From NCBI GenBank assembly GCA_016617785.1, contig JADILM010000001.1, positions 2,108,001 through 2,172,000 on the forward strand: DNA of 64,000 nucleotides, given 5' to 3'. Below are positions 45,498 through 55,113 of the stretch, piece after piece. The translations under genes and the position numbers were made by a program. Source of the stretch: Sporobolomyces roseus (taxonomy: Eukaryota; Basidiomycota; Microbotryomycetes; Sporidiobolales; Sporidiobolaceae). The notes beneath the pieces are model-generated. The model worked only from the letters and a program-made list of their open reading frames with translations, searched no databases and had not been told where the DNA came from. The number at the start of each line of letters is the position of its first letter. The first letter of the stretch is position 1.

Positions 45498-46831
45498 ATG
45501 TCAAGACTCGTCAAGAGGTTCACAATCCCCACTTTGCAATCCTTCTCCTCTTCACCCCTCCCTCTCGCCCCTCGACCGCTCACCAGAACCTCATTACCTT
45601 TCCTTCGACGACTGTCTCGTCCCTCTGTACCCTCCCATCTCCCGATAATCAGATCACAGCGCCTCATGTCGACTCAATCAATCGCTTGCGCCGTCCCGTT
45701 TCGCACTCACATCGGTCCACTCCCTTCTTCGACCTCTCAATCCCTCACTCCAAACGCACACGTCTTCTGGCACTCCCCGACCTCTACTTGGACCTACGTC
45801 GTAGTATGTCCAACGACCAAGAAATGCGTGATCATTGATCCAGCACTTGATTACGATCCCATTTCGCAAAAGATCACTACGGAGACTGCCGATGCTTTAC
45901 TCGCTTTCATCGCTGAACAAGGTTACACGGTGGAGAAAATCCTTGAAAGTCACGCTCATGCAGATCACCTCACAGCGGCAAGGTATCTCAAATTGAAGTT
46001 GGGGGCGAACGTCGAAGTTGGGATTGGAGAGAAGATTAAGCAGACTCAGGAATACTTTGCGAGGAAGTACGAGATCGAGATGGAAGAGTTGGAAGGGTCG
46101 TTTGATAAGGTGTGGAAAGATGGGGAGAAGTTTGAGATGGGGGAATGCGAATGCGAAGTCATGCATCTACCTGGTCATACCGTACGTTTCCCTTTCTCTT
46201 GTCCCTGATGGCCATTAACGCGGCGCTGATAAAAGGATGGTGGAAACCGTAGGCTGATCACGTAGGATACAAGTTTGGCTCGTTCTGCTTCGTAGGAGAT
46301 TCAGTCTTTCTCGTAAGTCTCTCCAATCGTTTCCTTTCTCTTCCCAAGCACTTACAGCCATTCAGTCTCACTTTTATCCCGAATGCGTAGCCTACAGTAG
46401 GATCCGCCCGAGCCGATTTCCCTTTTGGTTCCCCCTCAACCCTCTTCGCGTCCTCACAACGACTCTTCTCTCTCCCTTCCACCACTCGTCTTTTCAGCGG
46501 ACACCACTACCCATCGAAGGAGGAATCGAACGTATGTTCAGCGACGGTCAAGGAACAGAAAGAGATGAATCGACATTTGAGGGAAGGAGTTGACGAGGAC
46601 GAGTTTGTGAAAATGAGGAATGAGAGGGATGGGGGATTGGATGAACCAAGGTTGTTGCATCAGAGCTTGCAGGTGATTTCCTTGAAATCAGCTTTGATTG
46701 TTGCGAGTGGTACTGACTTTGGAAGAGTTTGACTTGAACAGGTCAATATTCGAGGTGGGAGAATTCCGAGAGGGAGAGATGGACAACCTTATCTTCGTAT
46801 TCCCGTCAAATCAGTTCCCGAGGGATTGTAG
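45498..46831 (+). CDS. Metallo-beta-lactamase-fold, persulfide dioxygenase-like (ETHE1/Blh) enzyme, mitochondrial
   Basis: Exons 45498-46181, 46253-46312, 46391-46672 and 46742-46831 encode 371 residues. The first 55 residues have many Arg and no acidic residue (MSRLVKRFTIPTLQSF..), a typical matrix presequence. Metal motifs: SHAHADHLTAARYLKLK (HxHxDH), MHLPGHT, FVGDSVFL, SGHHYP. The C-terminal part (DEFVKMRNERDGGLDEPRLL, SLQVNIRGGRIP) resembles bacterial Blh proteins, ETHE1-related enzymes encoded in BigR sulfide-detoxification operons. Pairing with SQR suggests it oxidises the persulfide made by SQR. A glyoxalase II-type hydrolase is the alternative; the neighbour argues against it. Confidence 0.85.
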
Positions 46832-47476
46832 GATCCTTTGTGTTATAGGATCCTTTGTATTACGCGAAATGGCGAATGAGCCGCATTCTAACGATCAGCC
46901 GCTTCCTTCACGTCCTTATCGTCTAAACACTGGCGTGTTAATGTGGCCCTTACGCGCTCAGATAGGGACACGATGAAGCGTGGCTCGCTTGGTCACCCGG
47001 TTGGCAGCTAAGACTTCAGTCGTGCGAAATTCGAGAACCGATTCGAAGCGATGCTACAGCCCGAGGAGCGGAGAGGAAGCTGTACCTCACGCGAGAAGGA
47101 AGTCAAGGAGCTCAAGTACATTTGAATTAGCTCCTCGAGAACGAGTCGACGACAGAGAGATGGAGAATAGCTTTTCGAAAAACTGCTGAAACGAACGAGC
47201 TCAGCGATTCGAGCGCTCCATTTTCAGATTGAACAGATCTTTTCAAGAGCACCTAGCTATAGATTAGTCATTCAGAGAGTGAGGGAAGACAGTTAAGCTT
47301 TGTTCGAGAGGTTGTAAAGAAATAATTTTAGTGTGAGAGAAAGCGAGGGGAGGAGAAAGAAGGGAGAGAGCGAGAGGGAGAAGTGAAAGAAATCGACCCC
47401 CCCTTCTTCCGCATCAAACGCTCGTTCAGACACTTCGACTGTCAGAACCACCCTTTGCTCAACTCTACTAGAAACT
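46832..47476. other. Intergenic upstream of eIF4A
   Basis: 3' end of the dioxygenase-like gene and the eIF4A promoter. Plus strand is purine-rich at 47335-47395, then switches to pyrimidine-rich leader before ATG 47477. No tRNA fold found around 46980-47050, where I looked because of a GGTTGGC-like word. Confidence 0.4.
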
Positions 47477-49560
47477 ATGGCTTCTACTACCCCCGCGGCT
47501 GCTAAGTGAGTAGGAAACTTCCTTTTAAATCCTCTTTACAGCTTTCCCATCAAAAACGCAAATTCCACCTAACAACACCCACGGGAAGACAGAAGGAAGC
47601 TAGATGGGAAAAGGATCATTGTGATAGCGTAAGGAATGAGTTAGATAGGGTCCAGGACAAGCGGGGAAGGAGAGAGAAGAAAGAGGGAGTGGCAGCATGG
47701 GAATTATTCTTTCGTCTTAAGGATCTCGCTGATCAGTGAATTATCGTGTAACAGGCCCGAAACTCCCGCCTCCGAGGCTCCCGCCGCTGCTGGAGGTGTT
47801 GAGAACGTTGAGGAAGCCCTCATCGAGTCCAAGTGAGTTCTTACCCAGAAATCATTTTGTCGAGGAATCTGGACACTGATGGGTTGCGTTCGATGTTGTG
47901 TCACTCTCATTGTGTGATTTAGCTGGGATCAAGTTGTCGAGTGAGTTCCTTTTCGAGTTTCGCATCTTTCGGAAACCGAATAAACACTAATCTTTTGATT
48001 CTTACTTTCAGCAACTTCGACGATATGAACCTCCGACCCGAGCTCCTCCGTGGTATCTACGCTTACGGGTAAGTTATGAAGAGGAATTCATCGGAAGAGC
48101 AGAGGATATTGACAACTCCCATTTCCTGTTGATTTTCAGTTTCGAACGTCCTTCCGCCATTCAACAACGTGCTATCATGCCCGTCGTTGCTGTACGTCCT
48201 CCTATCATTCCGTCTTCATCGCACCCATCGCTCATAAGGTAACGCTTCCGTAGGGTCACGATGTTATCGCTCAAGCCCAATCCGGAACCGGAAAGACCGC
48301 TACCTTCTCTGTCTCTATCCTCCAATCCATCGACGTCGCCCTCAAGCAACCCCAAGCTCTCGTCCTCGCCCCTACCCGTGAACTCGCCCAACAAATTCAA
48401 AAAGTTGTAGTCGCCCTCGGAGACTACATGAACATCGAGTGTTTCGCCGCTGTCGGTGGAACCTCGGTTCGTGAGGCTATGGCCAAGCTCCAAGAAGGTG
48501 TACACGTCGTTGTCGGTACCCCTGGACGTGTTTTCGACATGATCCAACGTCGTGCCCTCAAGACTGACCACATCAAGATCTTCTGTCTCGATGAAGCCGA
48601 CGAGATGCTCTCGCGTGGATTCAAGGATCAAATCTACGACGTCTTCCAACTCCTCCCTCCTACGACCCAAGTTGTCCTCCTCTCCGCCACCATGCCCGCC
48701 GATGTCCTCGAAGTCACCACCAAATTCATGCGAGACCCTATCCGTATCCTTGTCAAGCGTGACGAGTTGACCCTTGAAGGTATCAAGCAATTCTACATCG
48801 CCGTCGAGAAGGAAGAGTGGAAACTCGACACCCTTTCCGACTTGTACGAGACCGTCACCATCACTCAAGCCGTCATTTTCTGCAACACCCGAAGAAAGGT
48901 AGGCTTTTCTCGACTTTTGACTTACGAGGTTTTCATAAGTGCTGATAGATTGTTTTGCATATGCTCTAGGTCGACTGGCTCACCGACAAACTCCAAGCTC
49001 GCGAGTTCACTGTTTCCGGTAAGTTTTCGTTGAATTCTGCATCTTCGAATTGGCTATTGACTCCCGACGATGACGTCTACAGCCATGCACGGAGATATGG
49101 ACCAAGGTCAACGTGAGGTCATCATGAAGGAGTTCCGATCTGGATCTTCCCGTGTCCTCATCACCACCGATCTCCTCGCCCGTGGTATCGATGTTCAACA
49201 AGTCTCCCTCGTCATCAACTACGATCTTCCTTCCTCCCGAGAGAACTACATTCACCGAATCGGTCGTGGTGGTCGTTTCGGACGAAAGGGTGTCGCAATC
49301 AACTTTGTCGCTACCGAGTAAGCTGATTTTTTTTTTGCATCCGGAGACATCGATTCTCCTTCTTGCTCTACGGGACATCGATAACTGACTCGATATCTCC
49401 TACAACAGGGATGTTCCTGCTCTTAGGGACATCGAACGATTCTACAACACTCAAATCGACGAGATGCCCATGAAGTAAGTCCTTGCCATTTTCAAAAATC
49501 GAAATAGTTCAGAGTTGACTGACCATCTCTGAACTTTTCAGCGTCGCCGACCTCATCTAA
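47477..49560 (+). CDS. TIF1: ATP-dependent RNA helicase eIF4A
   Basis: DEAD-box helicase of the eIF4F complex, unwinding mRNA 5' leaders. Ten exons: 47477-47505, 47755-47832, 47923-47940 (18 nt), 48012-48068, 48140-48191, 48254-48898, 48970-49018, 49083-49317, 49409-49474, 49542-49560; 415 residues. Motifs in order: [15 protein letters not shown] (Q motif), [73 protein letters not shown], and the C-terminus DEMPMNVADLI. The codon choice is visibly more biased than its neighbours, as expected for a highly expressed gene. Confidence 0.98.
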
Positions 49561-49978
49561 GCGCCTACACCTCAAATTTTGAGCGCTCCATTGTCACCCC
49601 TCACCGCCCTTTAGACATTTTTTCCCTGGAATCCCTTCTCTCCCGCACCTACAAACTTTCTATTGTCGTCCTTCTTGCCCTCTCCCCCTCTTCTCTTTCA
49701 TATACACTCTTGGTTTTGCCCGCCCACCTCTCAGCCCACCCCACTACTTCGTTTTATCGTTTCAAAAGCCTCCGGAATTCGAAAAGAGACCCTTATGGCA
49801 TTGTAATCTTCATTTTTTGATCTTTTGGTTTACCTTCATCAGCTTCTCTGTCATCTCGAGAGTGCGTTGTCGTTCTGCGTTGTTCAATGTCGTCGATGTT
49901 TTGATATCTTCTGTTCATCGCAAATTCACCCTTGGACTGCTACCTTTCGCTTGACTTTGCTCTGTTCTCTCGGAAGTC
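49561..49978. other. Intergenic, 3' of eIF4A
   Basis: T/C-rich 3' region of eIF4A and leader of the zinc-ribbon gene. Nothing else seen. Confidence 0.4.
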
Positions 49979-50652
49979 ATGTTCCTCTGCATTCCCATCA
50001 TCTGTGGTCCTAAAGCAAGGTATGTGTCGTTCTCTACTTCGCTCCCATAGCTTCAGAACCTCACCCTCCTTCGATTTGCACAGCCTCAAACAAGAAGTAA
50101 ACAGTCTCGCCAGTCTCAAGCGGCACAGCTCGAGCTGATCCTTGATTGTTTATAGTCAGAAGAAGTCTACTTCTGCCCCACTTGTGGGAATCCATCGGCG
50201 AGAGACTACAAGAAGAGGAAGTGGTTCGAACTGTACTGGATTCCTATAGTAAGCTCAGGCTGTACACTCCCTACAACCTTGTGATTCTCGAGCTGACGTG
50301 AGAGCAAACGAACAGGTTCCGCTCGGAACGAAACATGTTCAAATCGCAAGTTTCCTCGTTTTCTCGATTCCCTCCTCCTCTCACTCACTCGCTGATCTGA
50401 TGCTCCTTCTACGGACAGTGCAACGTCTGTCGTAAGCTAAACATCTCCGTGTGCAAGTGTGACCTCGTACTGATGCTTTAAGCTATCATAGGATGGGAAC
50501 ATGAAGCCGATTCTTCGATTCAACTTCAACCCGTCAAAGTTGGATCAGGTCCCGGTTCTCAAACTCTACCGAGCAATGGACAAGTACCAGCAGGGAGAGG
50601 GTACGATGTGGGTTATTCAACGCAACAAGAAAGACAAGGAGCGAAAGTTTGA
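49979..50652 (+). CDS. Zinc-ribbon protein (fungal zinc_ribbon_15 type)
   Basis: Six exons, two of them 13 nt: 49979-50019, 50084-50096, 50156-50248, 50316-50345, 50419-50431, 50492-50652; 116 residues. The protein begins MFLCIPIICGPKA, has a first knuckle VYFCPTCGNPSARDYKKRKW, then FELYWIPIVPLGTKHVQICN and a second knuckle CNVCRWE, followed by a Gly/Gln/Ser tail. This order (hydrophobic start, CPxC, WFEL.FIPL.P...KH...C..C.W) is the common fungal zinc-ribbon family of unknown function. The intron after 50345 starts GCAAGT (GC-AG), the only donor giving IC-NVC in frame. Confidence 0.85.
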
Positions 50653-51174
50653 ACGAAAAGTCTTTCGCAAGAGGATTCGAGTGGGATGGTGTGTCGTTGG
50701 GTCGAGGTCGTTTGGTTCGTATTGCTGTTGTCGCTTGTTCCTCTTACGTCGACTTTGTACGGTCGTTACTGTAATTTCTGATTCGTCAATGTTCAAACTT
50801 TTGAAGGAATCAGATTTGAGGAGAGGAGAGCGCTGGGAGCTGCTCGACTTCGGCTACGATATTTCACGTTGTTATATGCCGACGAATGCGTGGAGCTTGG
50901 CGTCTAGTATACTTGTCCCCGCGGTACTATCCTGAAGGACCTGAATACTGTTCGCAAATCTCAGTTTTCGATTTCGCAACTTTCGCAACCACTCCCATCA
51001 GCGTTTTCTTCCTCTCGTCCGGAATAGCGTGCTGTTTCCATAATGTGATCGCACTCCTGCTTGCGCAGAGGATCCTATGGAGGTTGGTTTCATTTGTCAG
51101 CGGATTTTGTGCGAGCGACTTTGATAAATTTCCAAGTCGCTGCTTCACCATCTTCCAAACCGCCACAACAAATC
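50653..51174. other. Intergenic upstream of NFS1
   Basis: 3' end of the zinc-ribbon gene and NFS1 promoter/leader. Open frames here have no protein-like translation. Confidence 0.4.
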
Positions 51175-53646
51175 ATGAAGCGCTCATTCCAACAAATCAG
51201 CCGCCTAGCACGACCTACAGTAGTCAACAGTCCTCGTACCGGTTTGGCTCACCGCTCACTCGCTACTCATGCGACTACTTCAATTCCACTCGGAAATTCA
51301 ACCTCACTCCCGATCGAAGTCGAGGCAGCCGAGACTACGGTAGTCACACCTTCTAGTGAGATGATGGGATTCGAGTTGACCGCAGGCGAATCATCTCAAG
51401 CAACGGACAAGAGTAGGGAGAACCTCGGGAGACCCATCTACCTAGACGCTCAAGCTACCACTCCTACAGACCCTAGGGTACTAGATGCTATGCTTCCTTA
51501 CATGACCAATCAATACGGAAACCCTCACAGTAAGACTCACGCTTATGGATGGGAAACTGAGCAAGCAGTCGATGAGGGAAGGAAGGTGAGTTACTAGCCC
51601 TACTCTCTCTCCGGTTCGTGATGTAGTGGTTGGCGAATGGACTAGAGACTCATGCGCCATCCTCTCTTGCCGACAGCACATTGCGGATCTCATCGGAGCA
51701 AACCCTAAAGATATCGTTTTCACTTCGGGAGCTACTGAATCGAACAACATGGCTATCAAGGGTATCGCTCGATTCTACAAGGGAAAGAAGAAGCACATGT
51801 GAGTCTCCTATGCGTTCATGGTTGGGGGATCGAGCCTGAAGCGGTCGCTGACTTTCGCTCTTCTCTATTAGCATCACCACTCAAACCGAACACAAGTGCG
51901 TTCTCGACTCTTGCCGAGTACTACAAGACGAAGGTTTCGACGTTACCTACCTCCCTGTCAAGACGAACGGAATTGTCGATCTCGAACTCCTCGAGAGTTC
52001 CATTCGACCCGATACTTGCCTCGTTTCAATCATGATGGTCAACAACGAGATTGGCACGATTCAACCGATCAAGGAGATTGGAGAGATTGTGAAGAAACAC
52101 AAGGGTGTATTCTTCCACACCGACGCTGCTCAAGCTGTTGGAAAGAGTAAGCATCCCCTCTTTCGATTTCCTAGATTTCGATCACGAGTCGCTCATCTAT
52201 CTTTCCCGTCTATAGTCCCTGTCAACGTAGATGACCTCAAGATTGACGTCTTGTCCATCTCAGCTCACAAGCTCTATGGACCGAAAGGAATTGGCGCCAT
52301 TTACGTCCGACGAAAGCCTCGTGTTCGTCTCGAGCCTATCATCAACGGAGGAGGACAGGAGCGTGGCTTGAGGAGTGGAACTGTCGCGGCGCCACTAGTA
52401 GTCGGATTCGGAGAGGCAGCGAGGTTGGCAAGGAAGGAAATGTCGGTACGTCTATCTTCTTCGCTTCATTTTCCGTCTTCTCTCTTGTTTTCTCAATTCG
52501 GATCGGCAGATGTGAGGGAGGAAAGTGAGGAGCGACTGTGACGAAGACATCCTTGAGTTTCCTCACCGCTCGTCTATCGGACGTCAGCGGCTTGAGGGAA
52601 CTCTTCGAAACAAAACCGCGAGCGAAGCATTTATGGCCTTGCAAAGACATTCGTGCAGGGGTTCCGAGTCGTTTGATCAAAGCATGAACCGAGTGGCTAC
52701 TGAACTTGACTGACTTTCGGCTTTCACTCTCACTCACAGTACGATCACTCTCACGTTCGACGACTAGCCGAGAGGCTACATGACGGTATCACAAGTCAAT
52801 GCGACAAAGTAGTACGAAATGGAGATATCGATGGTTACCCAGGATGTACGAATCTTTCGTTTACGGCGGTCGAAGGAGAATCTCGCAAGTTTCCTTTTCT
52901 TTCCTTCTCCTCCGAAAGATCCGTATCCCTAATGCCGCTTTTGACTCTATGAATAGTCCTCATGTCGATGAAGGATATCGCCGTCTCTTCTGGATCGGCT
53001 TGTACTTCCGCCTCCCTCGAGCCATCTTACGTTCTTCGTGCTCTCGGTGCAGAGGAAGACATGGCGCATTCTTCGATCCGATTCGGTATTGGACGTTTCA
53101 CCACCGAGGAGGAGGTGGACTTCGTCGTCGACAAGGTCGTGAGCAGTGTGACACGATTGAGGGATCTCAGTCCATTGTGGGAGATGATTCAAGACGGAAT
53201 CGACCTCAAGACGATTGACTGGTGAGCTTTCATTTTTCTTTCCCCTCTTCTCTCATTGCCGTCCTCCCCCTTCTCTTCTCCCCCCCGCTGCCGACATCGC
53301 CGGTCTCGTGCGATTCATTCGGCATGAATCCCATCCCTCCCCCTTCCCGCTTATCGACTTCGATTTCGCGCGAGAGGGCGAAAGGAGAAAAAGGCGGAGG
53401 GAAGTGATCGGAAGACCGGTCATCGTCGCGTTGCGACTGGCCGCAAATCCTTTTCCTCCATGTCTCAATGCTAGCACACCTTGTCCGAATTTCCAAAGAC
53501 GATCTCCTTTCAATTTCGATCAACTTTTAACTGACTGACCTTCTTTTTCCACCTCTCCCTCTCTCTCATTTCCACTTCTAATCTAATTCGTACTTCCATC
53601 CTTTTTCCTCTGCTCGTCGATCACGGAACACAGGTCGCAACATTAA
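51175..53646 (+). CDS. NFS1: Cysteine desulfurase NFS1, mitochondrial
   Basis: PLP enzyme that takes sulfur from cysteine for Fe-S cluster assembly on ISU and for tRNA thiolation. Seven exons: 51175-51585, 51677-51798, 51872-52146, 52216-52445, 52740-52884, 52957-53221, 53634-53646; 486 residues. Basic presequence [72 protein letters not shown]-lysine region [33 protein letters not shown]; active-site loop [37 protein letters not shown]. The intron after 52884 is GC-AG (TCTC|GCAAGT). A 412-nt last intron joins a 13-nt exon that yields the conserved C-terminus W-SQH; ignoring it would stop the protein at W. Confidence 0.96.
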
Positions 53647-55113
53647 GGTTCCCTCGTCTTCGCTGTTTCCCTTCGATCATAGTAGAAGTTCTAGCTTGTA
53701 AACTCGGTATCTGTAACAACAAGTTTCTCATCTTCTCGTGGTTTTCGTTTGCAAGCTTTCGCTGTTCCGAGCTTGAAAACGGTCGTCGAAGTGAGAGCCA
53801 CATTCCAGGAAGCGCTCTCTTCTAATCAATGCTATAGAACAGAGTCGTGTGAGGCCGTTATTCACGAGCGAAGGATTCCTTTTTCCCAAGTTTGGGCGAA
53901 GCGTAGAATTTGGAGCATGCTCTCTCTTCCCGATTTCGACTTTGTTCGTCGCTCTCGCCGCGCTCGAATCGCGGACACACGAGCAGGACTTCTGTGCGTC
54001 TTCGACATACTCGTCGTCGTCGTCGTCGTCGATCCGTTGCCACCCAGTCTTCTGTATCGAGCGAAAGGTACGGGACCGTACTTTTTTGTTCGGATTTGGT
54101 CAAGATTTCTCACGATTCTCATGCCTCTCTGTTCGTCGTTCAGTACAGTACATCATCGAGACTCGACCGGTTTCGAGACCTTTTCGGCGAGGGGGGTCAT
54201 TGTAATCGTGTTCTTTCACACATGGCTTGAAGAGGTACACACGAAATCGCAACAGAATGAAAGAGATCGTGGTTGACAATTTCCCATAGACGAGTCCGAC
54301 GCAAACCATTCGGCGAAGGAGTTGAGCTACTGTCATGATCGTGAGAGCTTCGAGAGACAGATGAATTGTAGCTCGCAATTGCGAATGGCGAGTTTTCCTC
54401 ACAGAAGGCCCTATCAAGCCTCAGTTGGAGAACCAGCTTTCAAAAGCTCTCGGAGAACATTCGTAGTTGGGATCTGCCTCTTTTTGGACGAGAAAGCGGC
54501 TTATCAACAAGAGCGAGAGAGCGAGAAACGAAGAGGGAGGAGAAGATTCTACGAAGCTTGCGAAGCCGAAGGCGAGACCTTTTCAAAACGGAGAGAGAGA
54601 GAAAAAGGCACGCTTTTTGGAGGTTGAGTGTGTCTCCTCTCCTTTCCCTCGTCTCGCAAATCCGATCTTCTTCCAAATTACAACTTTTCCCTTCGTTCCC
54701 TTCTCTCCCCTTCTTCCCCTCCCCTTCAAACTTACACAACCTCCTCCTCCTCTTCTCTTGAATCACGTCCATCCCTCAAGAGAATCGATCTCACCTTCTC
54801 TCTTGAACTTTGTTCTTTCTTCTATCACTCTCTTTTATACGGTTCTTCGCGACTTTTCTTCCACCTCAGTTCGATAACTCGGCCACGAATCAAGCCTACT
54901 ACACTCACTCACTCAAGTCGCAACTTGCACACCCTACACGTCCCAATCAACTATCTTGAACTGTGAGTTGGAGATTTTGTTCCTTTTATCAAAGTTGCTC
55001 TAGATCAATTTGGAGGTTTCTCAGTTGGGTAACAGGCTGACCCTCTCACCCCTTGCTACCCATGCTACTATAGTGAAACCTATCCTTGCGTTCACCCTCT
55101 CTCTCACAACGCG
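53647..55113. other. Long intergenic region (about 1.47 kb) without supported gene
   Basis: Lies between NFS1 and the glycosyltransferase. Contains a TCG repeat (54011-54031), a purine-rich block (54490-54620) and then a long pyrimidine-rich leader (54630-55110) before the glycosyltransferase ATG. A CTTGAA..CTGTGAGT-like junction near 54960 could be the end of a non-coding leader exon. Frames of 100-175 codons exist on both strands, but their translations are low-complexity. Confidence 0.4.
54011..54031. repeat. (TCG)n trinucleotide repeat
   Basis: Seven consecutive TCG units in the intergenic region upstream of the glycosyltransferase gene. Confidence 0.85.

Noticed and set aside
46980..47060. 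Possible tRNA (GGTTGGC and GTGCGAAATTCGAG words)
   Set aside because: No cloverleaf with a 7-bp acceptor stem and correctly spaced T arm can be folded by eye.
48161..48868. 235-codon open frame antisense to eIF4A
   Set aside because: It mirrors the highly biased eIF4A exon; its translation is acidic and repetitive with no family resemblance, and the sense frame carries all DEAD-box motifs.
52446..52739. Extra exon inside the 294-nt NFS1 intron
   Set aside because: Joining 52445 directly to 52740 gives [14 protein letters not shown], which aligns with known NFS1 without a gap.
53749..54276. 175-codon plus-strand frame in the NFS1-glycosyltransferase gap
   Set aside because: Val/Ser/Phe-rich translation crossing a TCG microsatellite, overlapping frames on both strands, no motif or splice context.
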